This document shows, piece after piece, positions 35,041-43,304 of a DNA stretch of 43,304 nucleotides (position 1 is its first letter; each line of letters opens with the position of its first letter). A program made the translations under genes and the position numbers. Source of the stretch: CAJXII01 sp965242915 (GTDB lineage: Bacteria > Campylobacterota > Campylobacteria > Campylobacterales > Arcobacteraceae); the NCBI GenBank assembly GCA_965242915.1, contig CBDETN010000017.1, forward strand, positions 1 to 43,304, read 5' to 3'. The notes below the pieces were generated by a model. It had not been told where the DNA came from and made no database searches. It saw only the letters and a program-made list of their open reading frames with translations.

Positions 35041-37079
35041 ACTTTGTGATAAAATTAGGTATTTTAATATCTTAATCATTTGCATAAACCTTGTATCATT
35101 GGATTTTTATGACAAGCTTATACAATTTGATATTTTACCTATTTAGTTATTTTCAAAGATTTCTTTATCTATATCATCATGCTAAATCTCCCAATATGAA
35201 GTTTTTGTCATAGGCATATTATAACTTTGTTTTTAATACTTTTTACAGTATTTTAAAGGCTGATTCTTAAGTTGACATTTATCAGGACTATGAATTGACA
35301 AGATTATTTTTTATAGATTCTATATCTTAAAATCATAAATGTATATAGCATCATCGACAATTAAAAGACTTTGTTTGACAATTAATGGTTTAGTTGATGA
35401 TTTTACCCAAGGTCTATTTTAGGTAGCGAAAGTTAATGATGGATAGAGTTTATAGAAGCTTATATATTTATCGTTCAACGAATTGGTGATCCACTGAAGA
35501 GAATCATAGAGGAAAATATTTTAGTTGTTAATCAGCTCTTAAAGAAACTTATGATATTTTTCATTAATTGTATAAATGGTAACTAAAAATATAGATAAAA
35601 CTATCCATAATATACCGAACTAATGGCTTTGATGTAAATATTGAAAGATAATGAAACTTTCCTTATCCCAAACATTATATCCAGAATATGCTTCCGATTC
35701 AACGGACACTATGAATATATGTAAAAAGCTATCTAATTGATAACACCTGCAATATGGGCAAATATTTACAACCATAAAAGGATTTGTAGATAGCCCATGA
35801 TTTTTCTGCCAAATAAATCCATAGTTTTCGTAAATAGTGAGCAAAGTTCATTAAAGACAATATCACAACAATCCCACTTGAATATCCATAAACAATTAGT
35901 TCCACTTCAAACTTATAATATATCTGATATAATCATAGCCATAATAGCCGTACTTGGTATATCTAGGAATGTGACAAGTATATTGTTTTTTATAGCCATA
36001 AGATATTAAATACAATTTTATTGCAAATCTTTCATGTTAAAATTGATAAATCTTTAATATAAAGACAATATTATGACATCTAAGAGAAGTAATAAGACCA
36101 ATTCTAAACATAATAAGCTTTACTATAACAATATACCAACTATAGCATGATATTGATAGAGAAGTTGAATTTATCAATGTTTCCTCTTGATGATACCTGA
36201 AATTACTAGCCCTGAAGTAAAAAAACAAGTAACAGTATGAAGTAGCCTTAGGTAGGCAAGCTCCATACATATAACCTATTCAAATCCCATTTTCCATAAG
36301 ATGGGATTTAGAAAATAAAGCTTTCACGATATATACCTTTATCTGCTGTTGTATGACAAGTTTTACAGTTGGCTAATGAGCTTACCTCTTTTAGTTTGCA
36401 TAAGTTTTATAGGGATTTGCTGATGATTTCTTTTATCATATATGATAATCTTGAAATAGCAATAGGGGTAGAATATCTTGATATACTAGGATTTATGCTT
36501 TTGCTTCTTTAATAGTTTGTACACTTTCCAAGCTGAAGTATTTAGCTAGATATTTTAGTATTTTGTGATTATCTAAAAGTTCTACAAGATGCATCCGTAC
36601 AAAACAAGATATATCAAAATCATTAATTAACTATTTTCCAGAGATATGCTTGGAAGCATTATCCATGAATGATAACCAAATATAATAACTTGCACAATCC
36701 TCTATAGAAATATTTGAAAATCAAAGTTTAGATTTTGTTGCCACACTTGTATTTTATGTGCCCAAAATCCATCCGTCGGCATATACATTTCCTATTAATA
36801 CATACTGATATAAAAATTAAACCTAAGTGCATTTCATAACAATCAAGCATAACAATTCATGCAGACTGATGAAAATATGTTCCTACATCACCTTTTTCTT
36901 GTGCAGTCCCAACTTTATAGTAAACATCTTTAAAAGTTAGTCTTCTGAGCCATTTTTTGACATATCTTAACTTTTGTAAATCTAGAAGAATCTGCCAATG
37001 GAGAGAGCGATTCAATCAATATATTGGTATTAAAAAATAAGCCTTTTTTTGATAAATCGCTTGAAAGACAGCAAACACC
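35041..37079. other. decayed DNA with no intact gene
   Basis: About 2 kb with stops in all frames; short open frames look accidental. A minus-strand cytochrome c trace at 36160-36420 is given separately. Another minus-strand stretch near 36680-36790 reads ADGWILGT and, in a second frame, MYMPTDGFWAHKIQVWQQNL, which I cannot assign. Minus-strand NHGLSTNPFMVVNICPYCRC near 35760-35820 contains a CPYC pair of unknown meaning. This looks like former host genes in late decay. Confidence 0.5.
36160..36420 (-). pseudogene. cytochrome c-type protein remnant
   Basis: On the minus strand one frame reads KLKEVSSLANCKTCHTTADK, GIYRESFIF, a stop, IPSYGKWDLNRLYVWSLPT, a stop, GYF. CKTCH is a heme-c attachment motif, and the following YGKWDLN.LYVW has the feel of a Campylobacterota periplasmic cytochrome. 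At least two in-frame stops show decay. No signal peptide or second heme site can be placed with confidence. Confidence 0.45.
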
Positions 37080-38130
37080 AAGATATAAGTTTACCGCTAT
37101 CTCTTGCCGATATATTCAGTTGTGAAAATCTTTGTCACCTTTTACATGGCTCAAATCACAGTTTTTTAAATTCAAAGCTATCCCTATAAGTGCTTGTAAA
37201 AGTCTTCTAAAATTGTATGTAAACATGATGAGTGCATTTTCACCGAGGTACTTTAACTTTTTTGCTACGAACTAATGAAACCATGATAACCCAAGCTGTT
37301 AATGTTCTTTTTCATTGTTCCAAATGGGTGTTCAATCTTTTGATATTAAAACTATAAGAGAAGTTTGCTGCACATACCGCTATTTGCTACTTATTGACAG
37401 TTTCTTTTCAAATAGACTATATTTTATTGCTTATAATTGTAGTTTGCAATTTTTTTATGGAATGGTTCTGGATCAATGCTATCTCTATCATAACTCAAAA
37501 CGGAATAGTTGTTTATATTTAGTTTTATCTCCTAAACATCTATGGATGCATTAGGGCAAATTTTACAAATAGTTTTAGATACCTCTATATTCACCATATA
37601 GTAAATATTATTGAAATCTCTTTTTAAAGTTGTATGATAGATATTTGGTATTGATTATAAAGCTTGATTTGGGCAAGTGATAAGCTATTGGTTTTATGAT
37701 TAAAGATAAACATATTTTTACTAAACTATGGTAAAGATCTTATAATAAATTCTTTTTTGATAGCAAGATAAATTTCGCAAAGGTACAATTGTTTCATTAT
37801 AGTAATCATCAATTACAGTTTAATTAATCTCTACTGAACTATAGTAACTGTTTCTTGGACAAATCACTGGGCTTAGTGATTATACATATCTTTAAAATAT
37901 CTACTATCTCTGTTAGAAAATTAATTTATAGCAACATATCCTATATGAATCTGGTCTAAATCGCTGACCATTGCAAGATATATCAGTTGCAACTATAAAT
38001 TTAAAAGTTCATTATCCAACAGCAATCTGTGAATTGTAAGCCATTAAATTATGATGCAGGTCTTACTCATGAGACATGTGAAAGCATCTTTATCCCAAGT
38101 TATATAAATTATGTCTAGCAAATTTACCCT
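37080..38130 (-). pseudogene. IS1182-type transposase, C-terminal part, heavily decayed
   Basis: Minus-strand traces in order: LMAYNSQIAVDNELLNL, LIYLAMVSDLDQ, ETVTIVQ, then a cysteine pair ICKICPN, and HPFGTMKKNINSLGYHGF, ENALIMFTYNFRRLLQALIG near 37150-37330. Many stops interrupt them. The nucleotide match to the better-preserved fragment at 40047-40260 (for example GTTGCAACTGATATATCTTG) confirms identity. HPFG.iK ... E.ALI.FTYNFRRLL is the IS1182 C-terminus. Confidence 0.6.
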
Positions 38131-38154
38131 AGGCTCATCTAAAAGATCTATATC

Positions 38155-38880
38155 TTTTTGAAGTTTAGATGAACTTTTTTATGAAAATAATATGACAAGA
38201 GCAATAGATGAATCATGTAGAAATAGCTATATCATATTACATATTTTGGTTATCAGTTACTTTCAAAAGTTCCATATAACTGATGGTTTATCAGCATTCC
38301 ATCCAAAATTATTATTATAAATCATATATTGTACAGTTTTCTTAAATAAAATAAGAAGTATTAGAAGAAGCATTAGAAACTGAAATAAAAATGCTCCATC
38401 AATATCCTGAGCTGATGTGGCTAACACCTGTGATTAAATTTACCTATCTTTTAATAACTAGAGCAGAACTCTTCGTAAGGATATTATTTGTAACGCGTTT
38501 TGGATAATATCCTTACGAAGAGTTCTGCTATAGTTTTATTAAAAGCTAGGTAAATTTAATCACTTGTGTTAGCCACATCAGCTCAGGATATTGATGGAGC
38601 ATTTTTATTTCAGTTTCTAGTGCTTCAAAAACTACTTCTTATTTTATTTAAGAAATCCGTACAAAATGATATATGTAAAATTGATAAAGAGATAATAAGT
38701 TATATGGAACTTTTGGAAGTAACTGGTTGACCAAAATCAGTAAAGATATAACTATTTCTACTGAAGATACTTAATCTTTAAATCAGATAAATATTTAATA
38801 TTTCAAAAACATATTCATCTATTAGCTAGCCTAGGTCATATTATTTTCATCAACTAGTTCATCTAAACTTGGTGGGAATA
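38155..38880. repeat. large imperfect inverted repeat (palindrome) from two IS1182 pieces
   Basis: The left arm (38155-38486) and right arm (38505-38880) are inverted copies around an 18-nt loop (38487-38504). The centre is a perfect 24-bp stem (38463-38486 with 38505-38528). A further 52-bp segment, 38376-38427 against 38566-38617, is also perfectly complementary. Outer parts match imperfectly. Read inward, each arm encodes a decayed IS1182 N-terminal region (SLDEL.YENN..RAIDE, FHPKLLL, LNKIRS, LETEIK, ELMWLT). The unit is therefore a tail-to-tail pair of transposase fragments. Confidence 0.85.
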
Positions 38881-39071
38881 TTAATGAGTTGACCTGCTCA
38901 TAATGTAATGGCCTACATTTTATATATTACTCATGATAATTAGCCTAGTTATCACCACGTATATATTATACCTTTTTACATGGTTTTAAGAATGCGTTAT
39001 TTTTAGTTGATAATTAGGGTAAAATCTTTGCTAGCAAATAAGGATTTTATATAACTTGGGATTGAGTTCTA
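38881..39071 (-). mobile_element. 5' end of a decayed IS1182-type element
   Basis: The sequence resembles 42100-42193: both contain TATATTATACCTTTTTA, GGTTTTAAGA and the terminal TATATAACTTGGGATTGAG. It is the left end and leader of the minus-strand IS1182 copy whose transposase N-terminus forms the right arm of the palindrome. It is joined directly to an IS481 copy that has lost its own left end. Confidence 0.6.
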
Positions 39072-40044
39072 TCACTCTAATGCCAGAACAAACCAGCATG
39101 TAAGAGAAATAATACAACAATCTAATTTAACAAATGTTGAATTAGCAAATAATTATAATGTGAATGTTAAAACTATCGCCAAGCATAAAAATAGAGATTT
39201 TTTAAATGATAAAAGTTCAAGACCAAAAAGAATCCATTATGCTCTAACACCTTTAGAAAAAGAGTTAATTAAAGTAGTCAGAACAATGACTTGGATGGAG
39301 TTAGATGACTTAGCAGATACAATCGTTGATATTATTCCAAATGCAAATAGAAGTAATGTTTATCGCACTTTAAAAGCCTTTGATATAAACAGAGTTCCAC
39401 AAGAGCAAAAAGAAAAAGCTAAAAAGTTCAAAGAGTATGAGCCTGGTTATTTACATATAGATGTAACTTATTTACCAAAGTTTGACAAGCAAAAATATTA
39501 CCTATTTGTAGCAATAGACAGGGCTACAAGGCTACTTTACTATAAAGTGTATGAGAATAAGACAGCAGCAAATGCAGTATCTTTTCTAAAAGAATGTAAA
39601 GAATTTTTTCCATTTTACTTAACACATATTTTAACAGATAATGGATTAGAGTTCACAGACAAATGGGCAAGAGGAAAAGGTTTTGTAAGTGGTAATCATA
39701 AGTTTGATGTAGAGTGTAAAGATGATGAGATAGAACATAGGCTAACAGCTCCATACACACCTCAAACTAACGCAATGGCAGAAAGAGTAAACGGAACTAT
39801 TAAAAATGCTACAATTAAAGCAGAAGAGTATGACAATATTGATGATGTTAAAAAAGATTTAAATAAATTTTTGATATACTACAACTTCAATAGAAGACAT
39901 GGTTCTTTAAAAAAAGAATTAAAAGTTAGAACTCCATTTGATGCAGTTCAAAGTTGGTTTCAAACGAAACCTGAAATATTTAAGATTTTACCAGATGTGT
40001 TTCAACATATTGCTTTTGAAATGGTACAACGTGGTGAAACTTGA
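39072..40044 (+). pseudogene. IS481-family transposase, N-terminally truncated
   Basis: The frame is open from the junction (GIEFYHSNARTNQH) through to TGA. A GTG at 39160 would give 294 residues. The rve core with both Asp residues and the Glu (HIDVTYLP, LTDNGLEFT, MAERVN) is complete, and the A-tract has seven A's, as in the intact copy. The loss of the start and the left IS end makes activity doubtful. Confidence 0.75.
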
Positions 40045-40046
40045 CA
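39072..40046 (+). mobile_element. IS481-family element (copy 3), left end missing
   Basis: It begins inside the transposase gene (ATCACTCTAATGCCAG), so the left terminal repeat, leader and first five or so codons are absent. The right end (GTGGTGAAACTTGACA) is intact and is followed by an IS1182 C-terminal piece in the same direction. The element cannot transpose alone without a left end. Confidence 0.8.
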
Positions 40047-40544
40047 GATAATACTTTTAAATTTATAGTTGCAACTGATATATCTTGCAATGGTCACGAT
40101 TTAGACCAATTATATAATATGGCTATAAAATCTAAAGAGATAGTAGATAATCCAGATATGATAATCACTGCTGATAAGGGTTACTATAGTTCAGTAGAGA
40201 TTAAAAAATGTGTTGATGATGGTATTGAAACAATTGTACCTTTGCGAAATACAGCTACAAAAAAGAAAATTAAAGATTCAAAGTTTAGTAAAAATCAATT
40301 TACTTACAATCATAAAGATGATTGTTATATCTGTCCAAATAATAAAATACTTGATAATTCTGGTTCAAAATATCAACGAAACAATAGAAGCTTAGATGTC
40401 TATAGATTATCTAGTATAATTTGTAAATCGTGTCCTTTAAAATCATCTTGCCTTTCTGATAAAACTAATTATAAACAAATGTATAGATGGGAGCATGAAA
40501 CTATCATTGATGATTATACTATAAAAATGTTCATCTATTTTTAG
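40047..40544 (+). pseudogene. IS1182-type transposase, C-terminal fragment
   Basis: The open frame reads FKFIVATDISCNGHDLDQLY, IITADKGYYSSVEIKKCVDD with the second catalytic Asp (TADKGYY), PLRNTATKKK, CYICPNNKIL, the cysteine-rich SIICKSCPLKSSCLSDK and MYRWEHETIIDDYTIKM. The order ADKGY, CPxxxxL and C..CPl...C fits IS1182 transposases. It stops at the turn into an inverted N-terminal fragment (KIDEHF on the minus strand). The final segment with the catalytic Glu is missing. Confidence 0.75.
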
Positions 40545-40982
40545 TAAATCTTTTTTTATAGTTGTTTTCATAATAAGAGTATTTTTAGATGCATTGGCTC
40601 TTAAGAATGCCCCATCAACTCCTATTAAATTACCAGTGATTAAATTTATATTTTTTAGTAAAATTGAGAACTCTTTAAATATGGTTTGTAAAGCTTTAGG
40701 ATTATCCTTACGAAAGTTTGCTATAGTTTTATAACTTGGTGTTAGTCCTTGAGTTAACCACATCAATTCAATATTTGTCCTCGTACCTGCGGGATTTCAT
40801 CTTTTTATTTCAGTTTCTAACTTTCTACTACTTCTTATTTTATTGAGGTATCCATATATGTATATTTTTAAAAGTAACTTTGGATGGAATGCTGGTTGAC
40901 CATCTGTAATTAAACTTTTTTTGGTTTTTATATTTAATTGTGAAATATTTAGTATTTCTACATAAGCATCTATTGCTCTAGC
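40545..40982 (-). pseudogene. IS1182-type transposase, middle part (interrupted)
   Basis: The minus strand continues from 41997 across the IS481-E insertion: RAIDAYVEIL, DGQPAFHPKLLLKIYIYGYL, NKIRSSRKLETEIKR, then a short foreign stretch with a stop (NPAGTRT), and NIELMWLTQGLTPSYKTIAN, FRKDNPKALQ, LIGVDGAFLRANASKN with the first catalytic Asp. It ends at KIDEH, where it meets the plus-strand C-terminal fragment tail to tail. The stop comes from a G+C-rich insertion at about 40776-40800. Confidence 0.7.
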
Positions 40983-41940
40983 TGTTTAGTCCCAAAGACT
41001 TACTCAAAGGATTCAACTTAAAGTACTCTGGGTTTTTCCTGAATATTTGAGACATTGTATCATAAGGTGTTTTATACTTTAAAGCTTTGAGTTTTTTCTG
41101 ATAATTATATAAAAGAAGAAAGCTCATCAAGTGTAACTTTAGAGCTTTTAAGGTCTCATAATGAAAAAGTTTCACAGTATGGTCTTTAAGAACTTTATTC
41201 ATCACTTCTACCTGACCATTAGTCCAGGGATGTCTAAACTTAGTCAAACGGTGTTCTATTTTATACTTTTGGCATACTATATCAAAAGGATGAATCTTAT
41301 CTTTTGGTCTTAAATGTTCACTTAGAAGTGCATAAGTAAATTGAGCTCCATTATCTGTTAAAATAGTATGGATTTTAAAAGGTATATCTTGTATAAAGTT
41401 TTCTAAGAATGAACAAGCGATAGCCTGAGTCATTCTTTCATGAATTTCCACATAAGTATACTTAGTAGCACGATCTATAGCTACGAACATATAGGCTTTG
41501 CCTTCTTCACTATGAACTTCTGAAATATCTATATGGACATATCCTATATCATACTCTTTGAACTTCTTTTTTTCTGTTTTATCACGGGGTTCTTTGGGCA
41601 AACGGCTTAATCCATGACGTTGCAAGCATCTGTGTAAGTTTGACCTTGTCATTTTAGGTATCTCATCCATCAGGGCTATAAAAACATCATCTAGTGCAAA
41701 CTTGGTAACTCTTCTAAACTCACAAATTATTTGTTCTTCTTCTTGACTTAGTACTGTTGACCTTGCTATCGTCGGCCCACTTTTTTTATCAGTGATTCTA
41801 TTGGCATTCTTCCATTTTGTTACTGTTTTTGGATTAAGGGACAATCTTGCAGCTAACTCTGTGATTGTCTCTTGAGACTCTTGTATTTCTTTTCGAATTC
41901 TTGGCGTCGTCTTGGCATTAGAGTGTTGTATATTTCCCAT
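40978..41940 (-). CDS. IS481-type transposase (IS481-E, intact)
   Basis: 320 residues, different from the other IS481 in this window. HTH regions lie near 20-45 (TITELAARLSLNPKTVTKWK) and 65-110. The rve core has D138 (YVHIDISEVH), D196 (ILTDNGAQFTY) and E245 (NGQVEVMNKVLKDH). The C-terminus is YFKLNPLSKSLGLNS. The TAG stop lies partly outside the element, in the duplicated target TCTAGC: the IS ends in ...AACA and the target supplies GCTAGA. Termination therefore depends on the insertion site, a known habit of CTAG-targeting IS481 members. Confidence 0.9.
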   Translation of the reverse strand: MGNIQHSNAKTTPRIRKEIQESQETITELAARLSLNPKTVTKWKNANRITDKKSGPTIARSTVLSQEEEQIICEFRRVTKFALDDVFIALMDEIPKMTRSNLHRCLQRHGLSRLPKEPRDKTEKKKFKEYDIGYVHIDISEVHSEEGKAYMFVAIDRATKYTYVEIHERMTQAIACSFLENFIQDIPFKIHTILTDNGAQFTYALLSEHLRPKDKIHPFDIVCQKYKIEHRLTKFRHPWTNGQVEVMNKVLKDHTVKLFHYETLKALKLHLMSFLLLYNYQKKLKALKYKTPYDTMSQIFRKNPEYFKLNPLSKSLGLNS

Positions 41941-41996
41941 AAATCTACTCCTTTTATAAAATAATAGCTGACTCCATGAGAATTAGGGACTAAACA
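40983..41996 (-). mobile_element. IS481-type element (IS481-E), complete
   Basis: 1014 bp with inverted ends TGTTTAGTCCC on both sides. TCTAGC is duplicated at 40977-40982 and 41997-42002. Removing the element and one TCTAGC restores the IS1182 reading frame (DNIARAIDAYVEIL), which fixes both boundaries. Confidence 0.92.
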
Positions 41997-42193
41997 TCTA
42001 GCTATATTATCTTTATCTACTAATTCATCTAATGATGGTGGAAAAATAAGTTGTTGATTTCTATCTAATCCTTGTTTGTATATACCCATATAATTGCCTT
42101 TATATAGTATATATTATACCTTTTTAATGGTTTTAAGATGGTTAATTTTAGTTGATTTAGTGTAGAATATTTTATATAACTTGGGATTGAGTT
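41997..42193 (-). pseudogene. IS1182-type transposase start and left IS end
   Basis: The ATG at 42089 begins MGIYKQGLDRNQQLIFPPSL, then DELVDKDNIARC, where IS481-E interrupts. The PPSLDELVD.DN.aR sequence is the canonical IS1182 start. The element's left end is near TATATAACTTGGGATTGAG at about 42171-42190, matching the end at 39050-39068. Confidence 0.75.
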
Positions 42194-42355
42194 CTTTCAC
42201 AGTCTCATTGGAGAGAAACAAGTGGAAAGTGCGATTTTTCGAGCTTTTAAGTGTCGATTAAATAAAATATAAAGGCAAAAGTTTCAAGTCGTTAAATCCA
42301 CTTGTTTCTCAAGTTCAACATTATGTGAAAGTAGCAAACAAAAAGGAAAAATAAA
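42194..42355 (+). promoter_or_regulatory. leader of the HNH gene with a 14-bp inverted repeat
   Basis: GAGAAACAAGTGGA (42213-42226) is perfectly complementary to TCCACTTGTTTCTC (42297-42310), enclosing 70 bases. The ribosome site AAAAAGGAAAA precedes the ATG at 42356. The pair may form a long stem in the transcript, bind a regulator, or be the ends of a small element. Confidence 0.5.
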
Positions 42356-42931
42356 ATGGCATCAAAATATTTATCAGCATTATCGAAAGATAGTTATACG
42401 GAACTTACTGAAAAATTATGGGATATTCAAAATCATAAATGTTTTATTTGTGAAGAAGAAATAAGTTTAGAATTAAATTCAACTAATATTGACCATATTA
42501 AACCATTAGCAAATAAAGGCAAAGACTCTGAAGAGAACTTTGCAGTTACACACGAAAGTTGTAATAAATCTAAACAAGATGCAAATTTAAAAATTGCTAG
42601 AGTATTGGCAAGACTTAAAAGAATTCAAGACAATATTCATTCAGAAGAAAATAAATCAGCATCACTAAAAGATATCTTAAAATTTTACAATGGTTCAAAA
42701 TATGATTTTAAATATACAATTGAAAATAATACATTAAAATATTCTTTTTCAGATAATGGTGATAATAAAATTTATGAAACAGCTATTTTTACAGATAATT
42801 TATCAGATGAAAAATCTTGTTTTATTGAAATTCCAATTGAATATTTATATCATGATGAAATTATCAATCCTAGAGGAATTAATAATTCAATAGGAAAACT
42901 AGTTAAAGAATTTGATAAAGGGAATCTATAA
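42356..42931 (+). CDS. HNH endonuclease-domain protein, C-terminus cut by IS3
   Basis: 191 residues. The HNH domain is visible at about 20-85: LWDIQNHKCFICEEEI (first cysteine pair), STNIDHIKPLANKGKDSEEN (the His of IDHI..L), then FAVTHESCNKSKQDAN (HxxCNxxK). Such domains nick or cut DNA with a metal ion. The C-terminal half (SIGKLVKEFDKGN) ends at the left end of IS3-c. From memory, related proteins continue with a ParB-like DGQHKA domain, which would be lost here. The cut lies outside the HNH core, so some activity is possible. Such genes are common in defence or mobile loci; a role is not proven. Confidence 0.7.
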   Translation: MASKYLSALSKDSYTELTEKLWDIQNHKCFICEEEISLELNSTNIDHIKPLANKGKDSEENFAVTHESCNKSKQDANLKIARVLARLKRIQDNIHSEENKSASLKDILKFYNGSKYDFKYTIENNTLKYSFSDNGDNKIYETAIFTDNLSDEKSCFIEIPIEYLYHDEIINPRGINNSIGKLVKEFDKGNL

Positions 42932-43304
42932 TGTCCCTAGAAAAACAAACCAGTTAACCAAGTATTCTTATTCTAAATGATAGAATAAAATACAAAATAT
43001 AGGGATAAATAAAAATGAGTACAAAAAGAAAAACATATAGTGCAGAATTTAAATCAAAGTTAGTTCTTGAGGTTTTAGAGGCAGAGAAAACTATAAATGA
43101 GATTGCAAGTCATTACGAAGTTTTACCAGTAAGTTTAAAAAACTGGAAGAAACAGTTTTTAGAAAACATGTCACTTGCATTTGATAAAAGTTCGGTGGTA
43201 AGAGAGTATAAAACTGAGATAGAAATTTTACAAAAAGATAAAGATAACATGGCTAAAAAAGTTGGTGAATTAACATTAGAAAGAGATTTCCTAGAGGGAA
43301 AGCT
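42932..43304 (+). mobile_element. IS3-family element (IS3-c), left part
   Basis: It starts near TGTCCCTAGAAAAACAAACC, which resembles the left end of IS3-a (both contain AGAAAAACAAAC). It continues past the window end. Confidence 0.75.
43015..43304 (+). CDS. IS3-family transposase, N-terminal part (runs off the window)
   Basis: 97 codons are visible: MSTKRKTYSAEFKSKLVLEV with the helix-turn-helix, SLKNWKKQFLENMSLAFDKS, then a coiled coil (EIEILQKDKDNMAKKVGELT) and ERDFLEGKL. It is related to but distinct from the transposase at 203-1387. The catalytic domain lies outside the window, so integrity is unknown. Confidence 0.85.
   Translation, partial: MSTKRKTYSAEFKSKLVLEVLEAEKTINEIASHYEVLPVSLKNWKKQFLENMSLAFDKSSVVREYKTEIEILQKDKDNMAKKVGELTLERDFLEGK

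Noticed and set aside
35620..36270. Short open frames of 70-77 codons in the decayed region
   Set aside because: They lack ribosome sites and family features and lie among decayed sequences; treated as chance frames.
42194..42355. Retron-type or group I intron RNA before the HNH gene
   Set aside because: There is no reverse transcriptase, no intron core can be recognised, and the flanks are not exons of one gene.
1..43304. CRISPR array
   Set aside because: No set of regularly spaced direct repeats was seen; the only tandem repeat is the 7-bp unit at 32701, and other repeats are IS copies.

Overview
The window is about 70% A+T and carries an intact rpsL-rpsG-fusA block. The codon use, the ribosomal proteins and the host-gene remnants resemble Campylobacterota, most like Arcobacter-type bacteria; this placement is inference, since no rRNA is present. 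The str operon shows that the window is chromosomal. Its dominant trait is insertion-sequence (IS) load: more than twenty complete or broken IS copies (IS3, IS5, IS1182, IS66, IS481, IS21, IS4-like and mutator-like types) are nested in or cut through host genes.

Layout. 1-5604: IS3, IS1182 and IS5 copies break up a host gene cluster whose surviving pieces read as a HAD-type C-terminus, a phosphoribosyltransferase-like N-terminus and a small protein with a C-terminal membrane segment. 5585-13767: a nearly continuous IS pile (IS4-like, IS481, IS66, IS5, and a DDE element here called IS-C). 14042-14527: the C-terminal part of a cystathionine beta-lyase, cut by IS-C. 16021-17310: a truncated IS3. 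17291-22469: the main accessory locus, a four-gene minus-strand operon (radical SAM/SPASM enzyme, two different ATP-grasp ligases, MFS exporter). 22470-23000: a structured non-coding stretch. 23000-26863: more IS copies. 27102-30077: intact rpsL, rpsG and fusA. 30158-32389: IS21 and mutator-like remnants and an intact IS481. 32390-35040: a two-component system with a decayed Spy-like periplasmic protein gene on each side. 35040-39071: heavily decayed DNA, including a cytochrome c remnant and a large inverted repeat built from a dead IS1182 transposase. 39072-42193: IS481 and IS1182 pieces and a second, intact IS481-type element. 42356-42931: an HNH endonuclease gene cut by an IS3 that runs off the window.

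How the genes work together. The only intact functional units are the str operon (translation), the response regulator/histidine kinase pair, and the radical SAM-ATP-grasp-ATP-grasp-MFS operon. The last has the logic of a small peptide-like natural-product pathway: a radical SAM modification, two carboxylate-amine ligations and export. No precursor peptide is visible, and no product can be named from sequence. It is the best candidate for an undescribed system here. Much of the rest documents genome erosion by IS expansion: frameshifts in A-tracts, target duplications inside genes, and recombination scars between IS copies.
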